Both the position numbers and the translations under genes were made by a program. The notes beneath the pieces were generated by a model. It saw nothing but the letters and a program-made list of their open reading frames with translations. It did not search any database and had not been told where the DNA came from. A stretch of DNA of 64,000 nt, from positions 1-64,000 of the forward strand of contig VHBA01000004.1 of the NCBI GenBank assembly GCA_016872175.1, given 5' to 3'. Of this stretch, positions 55,548 to 64,000 are shown piece by piece. The stretch comes from Sphingomonadales bacterium (GTDB lineage Bacteria; Bacteroidota; Bacteroidia; NS11-12g; UBA955). Each line of letters opens with the position of its first letter. Position 1 is the first letter of the stretch.

Positions 55548-56990
55548 ATGGAACTTATCTTAATCCCCATAATAACGGCTTTAATATCGGCATGGGCAGG
55601 CAAGTGGTCCAGGCGGGCAGCCTTATTGGGTTCTCTGATTACAGGTTTATTTATACTGTATTTCTTTCAGAATTTCAATCCGGCCGGTGGCCTTCAGTGG
55701 CAGTGGGATAAAGCCTGGTTTTCTTCTGCTATTCATTTTCATACCGGCATCGATGGTATCAGTATGATTATGCTGATTTTAACCAATGTTTTAACTCCTG
55801 TAATACTTTTATCCGCTTTCAATAAAAAAGAAGATACACCGCTGTTGTTTGCTTTAATCGTTGGCATGCAGGGCGCCTTGAATGGTGTTTTTGTAGCCAG
55901 AGACGGACTGATGTTCTACATTTTTTGGGAACTGGCACTAATCCCTGTTTACTTCATTGCCGGTTTATGGGGAGAAGGTAATCGATTTAAAACAACCCTC
56001 AGATTCTTTATTTGTACCTTCATTGGAAGTCTTGCCATGCTGGCTTCGCTGATATATCTGTTCAGCAAAACTCCGGATGCATCGTCTTTTTCTTATGAAG
56101 CGTTGGTTGCAGTAAAGCTTAGTGCAAATGAGGCCCTTTGGGTTGGATTAGGACTGCTGCTGGCCTTCGCAGTAAAAATCCCACTTATGCCATTGCATGG
56201 CTGGCAACCTTCAACCTACACAGAGGCACCTGCCGCAGGAACAATGCTGCTCTCAGGTATTATGCTAAAAATGGGGCTTTATGGCTTGCTGCGGTGGTTT
56301 ATGCCGATGGTGCCGGAAGCGTTACCAACCTTTGTTCCTGTAATTGTTGCTGCAGGTATCACGGGTGTCATCTTTGCTGCTCTAATTGCAATCAGGCAAA
56401 ACGACATGAAACGCATAGTGGCGTATTCTTCATTATCACACGTTGGCCTTATTGCGGCAGGCATTGCTGTAGCTGGCGAAACAGGTATTCAAGGCGGTTT
56501 GCTGCAGATGTTCAGTCATGGTGTTAATGCTGTCGGGCTTTTCCTGGCCATTGATATTATAGAAAGACGAAATAACACTCGTTTGCTAGATTCGCTGGGC
56601 GGCATGGCCGGACAATCCAGGGCTTTCGCTGTGTTTTTTCTGATTATAGTGCTGGGTGCAACAGCGGTTCCTTTTACCAATGGATTTCCCGGAGAGCTGT
56701 TATTGCTTAAGTCAGTGTTTGGTTTTCATCCATTTTGGGGTATACTAGCCGGAATAACGGTGATTCTTTGTGCTGTTTATATGCTCAGAATGTATCAGTT
56801 TTCCATGTTTGGAGAACCTAAAGGCACTTCATTTCCTGCACTTCAATGGCATGAGTGGACTGCACTTTCAGTTATTTTAATCATGATATTATTCTTTGGA
56901 TTGTTCCCTCAAAAAATGCTGGATATCAGCGCTCCTGAAGTAAAAAATCTCTTATTGCTGATTAAAAATACCGGGGAGGCAATGTCATGA
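55548..56990 (+). CDS. nuoM: NADH-quinone oxidoreductase subunit NuoM
   Basis: 480 residues. FYIFWELALIPVYFIAGLWG contains the conserved membrane Glu, and KIPLMPLHGWQPSTYTEAPAAGTMLLSGIM the Lys and following region. Proton-translocating antiporter-like subunit. It lies 2 bases after nuoL and overlaps nuoN by 4. Confidence 0.95.
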   Translation: MELILIPIITALISAWAGKWSRRAALLGSLITGLFILYFFQNFNPAGGLQWQWDKAWFSSAIHFHTGIDGISMIMLILTNVLTPVILLSAFNKKEDTPLLFALIVGMQGALNGVFVARDGLMFYIFWELALIPVYFIAGLWGEGNRFKTTLRFFICTFIGSLAMLASLIYLFSKTPDASSFSYEALVAVKLSANEALWVGLGLLLAFAVKIPLMPLHGWQPSTYTEAPAAGTMLLSGIMLKMGLYGLLRWFMPMVPEALPTFVPVIVAAGITGVIFAALIAIRQNDMKRIVAYSSLSHVGLIAAGIAVAGETGIQGGLLQMFSHGVNAVGLFLAIDIIERRNNTRLLDSLGGMAGQSRAFAVFFLIIVLGATAVPFTNGFPGELLLLKSVFGFHPFWGILAGITVILCAVYMLRMYQFSMFGEPKGTSFPALQWHEWTALSVILIMILFFGLFPQKMLDISAPEVKNLLLLIKNTGEAMS

Positions 56991-58399
56991 CATCATTATT
57001 AATTCTGTTTCTGGGTGCCATACTGGTATTGTATTTCGGCATCCACAAGCCTGAAAAAAAATCTTTAGGTATAACTGTATTGCTGCTTATTTCGGCACTT
57101 TCCTTTTTGGTAAAGGATTGGTTTGCATTTATCAGTAAGAATTTACCTGCGTGGCAAATCAAGCTGGTGCCTGCAAATATGCTTATTTGGGACTCTACAG
57201 CCATAGCCTTTTCAATTGTTATTGTTCTAAGCCTGTTGCTTGTAATTGGCTTGTTCTCCAGAAACAATAATATGGGTGCAGATCTATTGGGTCTTATGCT
57301 TTTCAGTGTTTGTGGCGGAATGCTTATGACGTCATTTAGCAACCTGATTATGCTGTTTCTTGGTATTGAATGTCTGTCAATTCCGCTGTACGTACTTGCA
57401 GGAAGTAAAAAATCCGACCTGGCATCCAACGAATCTGCCGTTAAATACTTCCTGATGGGTGCATTTAGTACTGCCATCTTCCTGATGGGCTGCGCCTTTA
57501 TTTATGGTGGATCAGGCAGTATTGAACTGGAAAGCATCAGCCGTTCATTGGCAATGCTAGGACATATTGGTGTTAAAAGCAATCTCATTTTTGCAGGTAT
57601 CATTCTGCTGATGGCTGGTATGCTGTTTAAAGTTTCTGCATTTCCATTCCATTTTTGGAGCCCTGATGTGTATGACGGTAGCCCAAACAGAACAACGGTA
57701 TTCATGGCTACTGTGGTAAAAATAGCCGCCTTTGCCGCATTTTTCCGTTTATTCAATTACGCCTTGTCGGATGTGAAGAACTGGTGGGGGATGACCTTGG
57801 CTATTTCAGCCGCAGCCACCATCCTTTTTGGAAATATTGCGGCAATTAGGCAAACTTCCTTTAAGCGCACACTGGCCTACTCCAGCGTGGCACATGCTGG
57901 CTACATGCTCATGGCTATACTTGCCGTTCCTGTAGATGGTTTTTGGGCCTTGTTGGTCTATTTGCTGGCTTATGCAAGCAGTGCGGTTATTGTCTTCTAC
58001 ATTCTTGACAGAACATCGGACGGCAAGCCTGACTTTTCCTTCGATAATTTCAATGGCCTGGGTAAAAATAATAAATGGCTTTCCTTGCTGCTTATAGTTT
58101 CCTTGTTTTCCATGGCAGGTATTCCGCTTACAGCAGGTTTTGCGGGTAAATACGGTTTGTTTAGCGGTATTATTGCCTCTTACCCATGGCTTTTAGTAAT
58201 TGCTCTGGCGGGATCCGCCATCAGTATTGCCTACTACTTTAGGGTTTTCAAAAATGCATTTTTCTCCAACCAAGGTGCAGGATTTAAACAGGAAATTGGA
58301 TTAACAGAAATAATATTCCTTTTTCTTGCACTGATGCTTACCCTACTGGTGGGGTGCTGGCCGGCTGTGATTACTTCACTGCAGATAATTCCGGCTTAA
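56987..58399 (+). CDS. nuoN: NADH-quinone oxidoreductase subunit NuoN
   Basis: 470 residues with 14 predicted helices. LFLGIECLSIPLYVLAGSKKSD and VSAFPFHFWSPDVYDGSPNRTTVFM are typical NuoN segments. It ends the nuoI-N cluster; its stop codon overlaps the convergent gene by 4 bases and no terminator is visible. Confidence 0.95.
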   Translation: MTSLLILFLGAILVLYFGIHKPEKKSLGITVLLLISALSFLVKDWFAFISKNLPAWQIKLVPANMLIWDSTAIAFSIVIVLSLLLVIGLFSRNNNMGADLLGLMLFSVCGGMLMTSFSNLIMLFLGIECLSIPLYVLAGSKKSDLASNESAVKYFLMGAFSTAIFLMGCAFIYGGSGSIELESISRSLAMLGHIGVKSNLIFAGIILLMAGMLFKVSAFPFHFWSPDVYDGSPNRTTVFMATVVKIAAFAAFFRLFNYALSDVKNWWGMTLAISAAATILFGNIAAIRQTSFKRTLAYSSVAHAGYMLMAILAVPVDGFWALLVYLLAYASSAVIVFYILDRTSDGKPDFSFDNFNGLGKNNKWLSLLLIVSLFSMAGIPLTAGFAGKYGLFSGIIASYPWLLVIALAGSAISIAYYFRVFKNAFFSNQGAGFKQEIGLTEIIFLFLALMLTLLVGCWPAVITSLQIIPA

Positions 58400-58971
58400 A
58401 AAGTCAGTCCGATTCGGTAAACAATGGATCCCAGTGGCTGGGTAGAGGCATATTCCGTGTTTGATGCATAGCCAATTAAAAACCACGATCTCATTCCTGA
58501 ACTTTGAGCCATTCCTAAACCCAATATGGGTGATGTTACCCATTTTCTTTCGCTGGAAGATAAAGGACCTGTGCCCGGGAGTAAAGCATTTACAGCCCTC
58601 ATCTCGGCGTGTAAAAAAGCAACTTCCCCTAAATTAAGGCGCAAAAATCCATGTCCACCGTATGTGAAGCCACTGTTTCCCTGTCCGTTTCCGGCATAAA
58701 AAGCACCATTAACGCCTGCACCCAGCATCAATGGTTTGGCGATTTTAAAGCCCGCAAATGGAGAAATTTCGCCAAAAATGAATCCATTGCTCAAGGAAAA
58801 CATGAATTCTGTTCCTTTAATCAAATTGTCAGCTCCCGGTGCTTTGAAAAACGGTGGTTTGTTTACCGAGGTTGTGTCAAAAGATTGACGCGGAGCATCA
58901 TCTTCATACTGTGCCTGGCTATAACCGACAGCAAAAACCGTGAAAATCAATAACAAAGCTTTTTTGCACAT
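58396..58971 (-). CDS. Hypothetical outer-membrane beta-barrel-like protein
   Basis: 191 residues from the ATG at 58971, which yields a signal peptide MCKKALLLIFTVFAVGYSQAQ. The mature part alternates Gly and hydrophobic strands (FMFSLSNGFIFGEISPFAGFK, GVNGAFYAGNGQGNSGFTYGGHGFLRLNL) and ends YRIGLTF with a terminal Phe, as in small outer-membrane barrels. No family name is clear to me. It faces serC divergently and ends within nuoN. Confidence 0.65.
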   Translation of the reverse strand: MCKKALLLIFTVFAVGYSQAQYEDDAPRQSFDTTSVNKPPFFKAPGADNLIKGTEFMFSLSNGFIFGEISPFAGFKIAKPLMLGAGVNGAFYAGNGQGNSGFTYGGHGFLRLNLGEVAFLHAEMRAVNALLPGTGPLSSSERKWVTSPILGLGMAQSSGMRSWFLIGYASNTEYASTQPLGSIVYRIGLTF

Positions 58972-59033
58972 AAGATTAAGATACTTGATTACCCGCAATT
59001 ATAGCACTAAAATTGTACCACGATTCAGTGAGT

Positions 59034-60101
59034 ATGTCTAAAATACATAATTTTTCTGCAGGACCATCCATATTAGCGCCTGTAGCATTTGAAAAAAGCA
59101 TAGAAGCCATCAGAAATTTCGCCGGAACCGGTCTGAGCATTTTAGAAATCAGCCACCGCACCAAAGAGTTTGAAGCGGTGATGGAGGAAACCCGTCAATT
59201 GGTTAAGTCCCTGATGTCGGTTCCTGATGGTTACGACATCCTCTTTTTGCAAGGTGGAGCATCAACCCAGTTTTTTCAGATTCCGCATAATTTTCTAAGA
59301 ACATCAGCAGCATACCTGAAAACCGGTGTATGGGCAGCTGGTGCTATTAAAGAGGCTAAATTATATGGTGAGGTCAATGTGGTTGCCAGCAGCGAAGAAG
59401 ACAATTACAACTACATTCCTAAAAACTACAATATTCCTGCAACTGCTGACTATTTCCATTGCACCAGCAACAATACCATCTATGGAACGCAAATGCAGGA
59501 TTTTCCGGATAACCCTGTTCCCATGATTTGTGATATGAGCTCCGATATATTCAGCAGGCCTGTAAACACCGCATCTTTTGATTTGATATATGCCGGGGCA
59601 CAGAAAAATATGGGGCCTGCAGGTGTTACGTTGGTTATCGTTAAAAAATCCATGTATGAAAGGCGTCCGGAAGGCAGAGCCATTCCATCTATGCTGGATT
59701 ATAAACTGCACGGCGAGAAGGAAAGTATGTATAATACGCCGCCTGTATTTCCTATACTCGTCAGCAAATTCAACCTGGAGTGGGTGAAAGAAAATGGTGG
59801 CTGTGAAGGTATGCAGGCTCGCAATGAGGCCAAAGCCAAGCTGCTTTACGATGCCATAGACAACAGTCCTTATTTCAAAGGAACAGTAAACAAGGAAGAC
59901 AGAAGTCGCATGAATGTGTGCTTTGTTTTTAATGAACCTACTCCGGATCTCGAACAAAAATTCAATGCTGCCTGCAAAGAAGCGGGTATCAGCGGCATAA
60001 AAGGGCACCGCAGCGTGGGTGGCTACAGAGCCAGTTTATACAATGCACTTCCTTTGGATAGCGTGAAGGCTTTGGTTAATGTAATGGAGACATTTGCGTG
60101 A
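59034..60101 (+). CDS. serC: Phosphoserine aminotransferase
   Basis: 355 residues from the ATG at 59034 (MSKIHNFSAGPSILAP), which matches the family start; an upstream in-frame ATG at 59013 would add seven residues without similarity. The PLP lysine is in YAGAQKNMGPAGVTLV, and LEISHRTKEFEAVM plus LFLQGGASTQF are hallmark segments. It converts 3-phosphohydroxypyruvate to phosphoserine in serine synthesis. Its stop shares one base with the start of serA (TGATG). Confidence 0.95.
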   Translation: MSKIHNFSAGPSILAPVAFEKSIEAIRNFAGTGLSILEISHRTKEFEAVMEETRQLVKSLMSVPDGYDILFLQGGASTQFFQIPHNFLRTSAAYLKTGVWAAGAIKEAKLYGEVNVVASSEEDNYNYIPKNYNIPATADYFHCTSNNTIYGTQMQDFPDNPVPMICDMSSDIFSRPVNTASFDLIYAGAQKNMGPAGVTLVIVKKSMYERRPEGRAIPSMLDYKLHGEKESMYNTPPVFPILVSKFNLEWVKENGGCEGMQARNEAKAKLLYDAIDNSPYFKGTVNKEDRSRMNVCFVFNEPTPDLEQKFNAACKEAGISGIKGHRSVGGYRASLYNALPLDSVKALVNVMETFA

Positions 60102-61057
60102 TGAAGATATTAGCCAACGATGGAATTGATGCTGCAGGTAAAGCCTTGCTGGAAAAGGCCGGCTTCAGCATAGATACGCAGAAAATACCTCAAGCAGAGC
60201 TTGCTGCCGGAATTAAAAATTATGACATTATAATTGTGCGCAGCGCTACCAAGGTTACTGCGGATATTATGGATGCCGGGCAACTGAAATTGATTGCAAG
60301 GGCAGGTGTAGGATTGGATAATATAGACATAAAACATGCGGGTTTGAAACACATTCCTGTAGTAAATACCCCAAACGCCAGCAGTCGTTCTGTGGCAGAA
60401 TTGGTTTTTGCCCACATCTTTTCTTGCTATCGATACCTGTATCATACCAATAGAGAAATGCCATCTAACGGGATCAAAGATTTTAATGAACTGAAAAAAT
60501 TGGCAGGAAAGGGATTTGAAGTACAGGATAAAAAAATCGGTATAATTGGTTTTGGCAGAATAGGACAGGAGGTAGCCAGAATGGCCATTGGGCTGGGTAT
60601 GGAAGTGCTTGCCAACGATTATAAAAAACGGGATGTTGAATTGACGTTGTCGTTTCATCGTAAATATGCGTTTAATAATTTCAAGGTTGTTCTGCCAGGT
60701 ATGAGCTTGGAAGATGTATTGAAGAATAGCGACATTATTACATTGCATACACCAGGTAGCGAAGAGGTGATTGGTGAAAAAGAGCTATCGCAAACGAAAG
60801 ACGGCTCTATGCTTATCAACTGTGCCAGAGGTGGCGTGGTAAATGAATTAGCGCTTAAGAATGCTGTTGATTCGGGAAAAATTGCCTTTGCCGGTGTAGA
60901 TGTGTTTGAACAGGAACCTCCTGTAAATGATGATATGCTGCAACTCGCCAATACATCGCTGTCTCCGCATATTGGAGCCAGTACTGCTGAAGCACAGGAA
61001 CGTGTGGGCATTGAGCTGGCTGAGAGGATCATTCAGTTTTTTAATACCAAAAGGTGA
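60101..61057 (+). CDS. serA: D-3-phosphoglycerate dehydrogenase
   Basis: 318 residues of the D-isomer-specific 2-hydroxyacid dehydrogenase family. NAD motif KIGIIGFGRIGQEVARMAIGLG, catalytic Arg in INCARGGVVNE, Glu in FEQEPP and His in LSPHIGAST. It lacks the C-terminal ACT domain of E. coli SerA, so it is of the short, non-ACT type. It makes the substrate of SerC. It overlaps the DUF1015 gene by 4 bases. Confidence 0.92.
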   Translation: MKILANDGIDAAGKALLEKAGFSIDTQKIPQAELAAGIKNYDIIIVRSATKVTADIMDAGQLKLIARAGVGLDNIDIKHAGLKHIPVVNTPNASSRSVAELVFAHIFSCYRYLYHTNREMPSNGIKDFNELKKLAGKGFEVQDKKIGIIGFGRIGQEVARMAIGLGMEVLANDYKKRDVELTLSFHRKYAFNNFKVVLPGMSLEDVLKNSDIITLHTPGSEEVIGEKELSQTKDGSMLINCARGGVVNELALKNAVDSGKIAFAGVDVFEQEPPVNDDMLQLANTSLSPHIGASTAEAQERVGIELAERIIQFFNTKR

Positions 61058-62229
61058 TTCACCTCAAACCTTTTACCGCACTAAGACCGGTAGCCGCACA
61101 TGTGGACCAGGTGGTTTGTGGCAAACATGGCAGTAATCTGCATTTTGGTAATGTTATTCGTTCGCTGGTTGGAATTACGCTCCGCAACCACAGCGAAGAA
61201 AACTATCGTGAAGCACTACATTACTTTAATAAATTACAAACAGCCAGGGTACTGGTGAGAGAAAGTAAGGAGGGTGTATACATCTACAAGCAAACCCTAC
61301 CCGATGGCAAAGAATTTCATGGGATTATAGCGTGCCTTGCCTACGAAGATTATGTAAATGGCGATATATGCAAGCATGAAAACACGCTGACATCCAAACA
61401 AAATCTGATGGTTAAGCATATTGAAGCCATTCAGAAGGTAGGTGAACCGGTATTGCTGGCCAATCCCAATGATGAGTTTATGAGCGACTGGATACAACAG
61501 CATGAAAGTGCCGATATTGTTTTTGAATTCACTGACAATCACGGCAAACATCATGAAATCTGGTTTGTAAGCGATTCGTATTCATTGGAAAAGCTGAAAA
61601 TTAGTTTTTTGAAAACACCACGGCTTTATATTGCAGATGGGCATCACCGTATTGCCTCTGTCGCTTCCTACCTTAATCTGCATTCCGATAAATCAGAAAA
61701 AAGCGGAATTATGGCTTACATACTTCCCGAATCTTCATTGCAGATTAAGCCATTTCATAGAATATTAAAGCACACCGACAGGGAAGAGTGGCTTGATATG
61801 ATTCACAATGCTTCAGCTGATTTTTATGTAGACTTACTCAGCAAATCCGAAAGACCTGAAAAGAAAGGGGATATTGTAACATTGACACCAATGGGTTGGT
61901 ATCGTTTAAGGCTTAAACCCGGGCACACCCGTCCTAATCCGTCAGAAAATCTGGATGTTTACAGGCTCGAAGAATTTGTTTTTAAAAAGTTCTTCCATAT
62001 CAAAGACTCAAAGAATGATAGCCGTTTGGAATTTGTTCGCGGAGATGAAGATCTGAAGGTATTGCAGCAACGGCAAAAAAGAGGAGAGATTGATGGTGCT
62101 TTTATTTTGTATCCCAATACAATAAAGGAAATTAAAGACGTAGCTGATGCCGGCGAGACCATGCCCCCCAAAAGCACTTGGATTGAACCTAAAATACCTG
62201 CCGGAATGCTGATTAACGTATTTGAATAA
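61054..62229 (+). CDS. DUF1015 domain protein
   Basis: 391 residues, start GTG at 61054 overlapping the serA stop (GTGA). The family fingerprints are FTALRPVAAHVDQVVC at the N-terminus, LYIADGHHRIASVASY in the centre (an HHR motif) and MPPKSTWIEPKIPAGM at the C-terminus. DUF1015 genes are commonly next to serine biosynthesis genes, and some members are reported as serine kinases (SerK type) that phosphorylate free serine, which would fit this context; the assignment here is inference. Cytoplasmic. Confidence 0.85.
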   Translation: MIHLKPFTALRPVAAHVDQVVCGKHGSNLHFGNVIRSLVGITLRNHSEENYREALHYFNKLQTARVLVRESKEGVYIYKQTLPDGKEFHGIIACLAYEDYVNGDICKHENTLTSKQNLMVKHIEAIQKVGEPVLLANPNDEFMSDWIQQHESADIVFEFTDNHGKHHEIWFVSDSYSLEKLKISFLKTPRLYIADGHHRIASVASYLNLHSDKSEKSGIMAYILPESSLQIKPFHRILKHTDREEWLDMIHNASADFYVDLLSKSERPEKKGDIVTLTPMGWYRLRLKPGHTRPNPSENLDVYRLEEFVFKKFFHIKDSKNDSRLEFVRGDEDLKVLQQRQKRGEIDGAFILYPNTIKEIKDVADAGETMPPKSTWIEPKIPAGMLINVFE

Positions 62230-62242
62230 AGTGTTTTATGGA

Positions 62243-62271
62243 TTTTAATTAAAGTAACACTTTAATTAAAA
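62243..62271. terminator. Perfect AT-rich palindrome between convergent genes, possible bidirectional terminator
   Basis: TTTTAATTAAAGT (62243-62255) and ACTTTAATTAAAA (62259-62271) are perfect 13-base inverted copies around AAC. It overlaps the stop of the ArsR gene (62266). The stem contains only one G-C pair per arm, so it is not a classical Rho-independent terminator. Confidence 0.4.
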
Positions 62272-62601
62272 CATGCTCAATTGTTTGTCCTGCTTACGGG
62301 TACTAAACAATTCCTGAAACAACATTTGAAAATCCTGAATGGCGCCGGACTTCAAACTGAAAATAGTACTGGTTTTGAAGCCCTTGCTTTCCAGGAAACC
62401 TGCACTAACCAATGCATATAAGTGCTGCGAAACGGTACTCTGGGTAAAGGGAAGTTGCGAAACCAGTTCTTTGCACGTCTGATGATTATTGGTCTGTAGC
62501 GATAGCAATATCAGGATTCGTGCCGGATGTCCGAGAGCCTTGGCTTTATTGCTGTATTCCTCAGCTTTTGCATCAAATTCGTGTTTGTTCTTTCTGGCCA
62601 T
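62266..62601 (-). CDS. ArsR-family winged-helix transcriptional regulator
   Basis: 111 residues from the ATG at 62601; a TTG at 62610 in frame is less likely because the promoter -7 element ends at 62613. The HTH is typical: ALGHPARILILLSLQ, then QTCKELVSQLPFTQSTVSQHLYALVSAGFLESKG. The metal-binding Cys pair of classical ArsR/SmtB proteins (ELCVCDL) is replaced by a single QTCKEL, so it may sense something other than metal or form part of a redox or stress switch. It probably regulates itself or the acyltransferase gene region upstream. Confidence 0.85.
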   Translation of the reverse strand: MARKNKHEFDAKAEEYSNKAKALGHPARILILLSLQTNNHQTCKELVSQLPFTQSTVSQHLYALVSAGFLESKGFKTSTIFSLKSGAIQDFQMLFQELFSTRKQDKQLSMF

Positions 62602-62612
62602 TATATTCAACG

Positions 62613-62620
62613 CAAAAGTA
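62613..62620 (-). promoter_or_regulatory. -7 promoter element of the ArsR-family gene (TACTTTTG)
   Basis: An exact TAnnTTTG match on the minus strand, 11 bases before the ATG at 62601. Confidence 0.5.
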
Positions 62621-62647
62621 CAATGAAACGAATAATTGAAGCGTTTT

Positions 62648-63514
62648 TTATTTGTTTTTTTTATGTTTCCAGCGTCTATGGCTCCACAACCACAGTTCCG
62701 GCTGACTCATAATATCTTCCTCCGTGGCCCTGGCCAGCATTTCAGTAATTTCGCCTTCTTTCGTTTCAGCCGGTTTTGAACACAGCAACCGGGAATGGGC
62801 CTCATAATACCCCCGTTTAATCTTGCGAACCTGCAAATACCAAACTTCCTGATTGGTTTTGCGGGCAATTTTTTCTGTTCCCCACATGAAAGCGGTATCC
62901 TGGTTCAGGAACTGGGTCCAATAAGCGTTCTTTCCATTGGAAGGGTTTTGGTCTGCAATGAATGCTGTCGCTGTAACCAACCCGGTCTGACTGGCTAAAA
63001 CCCGCAGCGTTTGCTCCATGGGAATGGGCATGGTGCCGAATTTGGTTCTAATGCCCAGGGTCAGCTTTTCGAAAAATGGATTTTTAAGTTGCTTGTATAT
63101 ACACTGTGCTTTCTGCCTGGCATGGAGTTGGGCCGACATACAAACCCATTCCCAATTGCCTTTATGGCTCATGATGATGATGCAGCTTCGGCCGTCTTCA
63201 AATGCCTTGTCATATAGTTCTTGAGGATTGTTGGTCATTCTTTTTAGCAGCTCATCCTCACTCAGACTTATACCCTTTAATGTCTCCAAAATCAAGTCGC
63301 TGAGGTGTTTGTAAAACTTTCGCTCTGTTACCTTGCGCCATGCATCGCTTTTATCAGGGAAAGCATTTTGAAGATTGGTTCTTACGACCTTTTTGCGGTA
63401 ACCCGCAACATGATACAGCAGAAAATACAATGCGTTTGACAATCCGTACAACAAAGGAAAAGGCAATAATGAGATGCCTTTTAGGAGAGGATACACCAGC
63501 AGTTTGTAAATCAA
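62648..63514 (-). CDS. LpxL/HtrB-type lysophospholipid acyltransferase
   Basis: 288 residues. The N-terminal hydrophobic anchor LLVYPLLKGISLLPFPLLYGL and the VVRTNLQNAFPDKSD segment are typical, and the catalytic H-x4-D/E box is SHKGNWEW. In Bacteroidota these enzymes add a secondary acyl chain to lipid A or act on lysophospholipids. The ending RRWKHKKNK is basic. It starts 10 bases after the M42 peptidase gene, so the two may be cotranscribed. Confidence 0.85.
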   Translation of the reverse strand: MIYKLLVYPLLKGISLLPFPLLYGLSNALYFLLYHVAGYRKKVVRTNLQNAFPDKSDAWRKVTERKFYKHLSDLILETLKGISLSEDELLKRMTNNPQELYDKAFEDGRSCIIIMSHKGNWEWVCMSAQLHARQKAQCIYKQLKNPFFEKLTLGIRTKFGTMPIPMEQTLRVLASQTGLVTATAFIADQNPSNGKNAYWTQFLNQDTAFMWGTEKIARKTNQEVWYLQVRKIKRGYYEAHSRLLCSKPAETKEGEITEMLARATEEDIMSQPELWLWSHRRWKHKKNK

Positions 63515-63524
63515 TTTTTGCTAT

Positions 63525-64000
63525 TTATGTGAAATACCTGAAATCTTGTCCTGATTTAATGCTCAGCAGTGTTTCATACATCAGGTTAATACAGCTTTCA
63601 ATATCCGCCTCATGAACCATTTCTACCGTGGTATGCATGTATTTCAGCGGCAGTGAAATCAATGCTGAGGCAACACCATGAGAGCTGTAGGCAAAGCTAT
63701 CCGTATCGGTACCGGTGCTTCGGCTTACCGCACTTCGCTGTATGTCTATCTTTTTCTTTTTGGCAGTTTGAATCATCAATTGCAGCAGATTGTTCTGCAC
63801 AGCAGGCCCATAGGTAACCACAGCACCCTTTCCGCATTTGCATTCGCCTTGTTTTTTCTTATTGTAAAGGGGAGAAGCGGTATCATGCGTTACATCGGTG
63901 CAAATGGCTACATCAGGTGCCAGTCTGCGGCTGATCATTTCTGCACCACGCAGACCAATTTCCTCCTGAACACTGTTTACCACGTAAAGTGTGAAGGGAA
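63525..64000 (-). CDS. M42-family metallopeptidase, C-terminal part (5' end outside window)
   Basis: The frame is open through the right edge of the window, so only the last 158 residues are seen. They include the M42 catalytic pair VQEEIGLRGAE (Glu-Glu), CTDVTHDT with a metal-ligand Asp, and YMHTTVEMVHEADIE with the distal His. The family comprises cytoplasmic, dinuclear metal aminopeptidases and glutamyl aminopeptidase/endoglucanase-like proteins. The visible frame is intact. Confidence 0.9.
   Translation of the reverse strand, partial: PFTLYVVNSVQEEIGLRGAEMISRRLAPDVAICTDVTHDTASPLYNKKKQGECKCGKGAVVTYGPAVQNNLLQLMIQTAKKKKIDIQRSAVSRSTGTDTDSFAYSSHGVASALISLPLKYMHTTVEMVHEADIESCINLMYETLLSIKSGQDFRYFT

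Noticed and set aside
62243-62271. Palindrome as a classical Rho-independent terminator
   Set aside because: The arms contain a single G-C pair each and no separate T run, so it was kept only as a possible terminator or binding site at low confidence.
1-64000. CRISPR array, tRNA, rRNA, transposon or prophage
   Set aside because: No repeat-spacer periodicity, cloverleaf-like gene or transposase, integrase or phage structural frame is visible; all gaps are short.

Overview
The window comes from the chromosome of a Bacteroidota bacterium, probably an environmental Chitinophagia, Saprospiria or Sphingobacteriia-type lineage (the exact family is inference). The evidence is: type IX secretion sorting domains of both kinds (type B at the left edge, type A near 17.8 kb), Bacteroidota-type promoters (TAnnTTTG at -7), a complete alternative complex III operon, a ribosomal protein S1 of Bacteroidota layout, and several lipoproteins with lipobox cysteines. 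Gene density is very high. No gap between genes exceeds about 230 bases, and I see no rRNA, tRNA, CRISPR array, insertion sequence or prophage.

Layout. 0-14 kb: end of a T9SS-secreted protein, a heptose-phosphate kinase, an aminotransferase, a glycosyltransferase, a WD40 exported protein, a large Asp-box (BNR) propeller protein, a DUF1801 protein, a polyprenyl diphosphate synthase, cystathionine beta-synthase, a lipoprotein, a BtuF-like metal receptor and two tiny tandem zinc-ribbon genes. 14-23.6 kb: rpsA (ribosomal protein S1), a T9SS-cargo gene broken by an in-frame TGA, a His-rich membrane protein, a queuosine-precursor transporter coupled to a beta-CASP nuclease, a TPR protein coupled to a lytic transglycosylase, and a DPM1-like glycosyltransferase. 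23.8-32.3 kb: actABCDEF (alternative complex III), closed by a terminator. 32.4-40.2 kb: valS, a vanadium-haloperoxidase/PAP2-like lipoprotein, a 49-residue basic protein and a 1196-residue FG-GAP/ASPIC lipoprotein. 40.2-49.6 kb (minus strand): the cell-shape operon mreB-mreC-mreD-mrdA-rodA followed by mnmD, then a large exported protein with a degenerate peptidase-like domain. 49.7-58.4 kb: rocD, an OmpA-family protein and nuoIJKLMN. 58.4-64 kb: an outer-membrane protein, the serC-serA-DUF1015 operon, an ArsR-type regulator, an LpxL-like acyltransferase and the end of an M42 peptidase.

How the genes work together. The window holds much of an aerobic respiratory chain: complex I membrane arm plus NuoI, and the quinol-oxidising ACIII. 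It also holds the core elongation machinery for rod shape, serine and cysteine-pathway biosynthesis, and translation genes (rpsA, valS, mnmD, queuosine-precursor uptake). Exported proteins are numerous. Most of the window is ordinary core genome. I did not find a clearly new multi-gene system. The most notable local items are the broken T9SS gene, the tandem zinc-ribbon pair, the Shine-Dalgarno/TTG start of rpsA with its appended helix-hairpin-helix tail, the near-leaderless promoter arrangement of several genes, the degenerate peptidase-propeller-barrel protein and the unexplained 49-residue basic protein.
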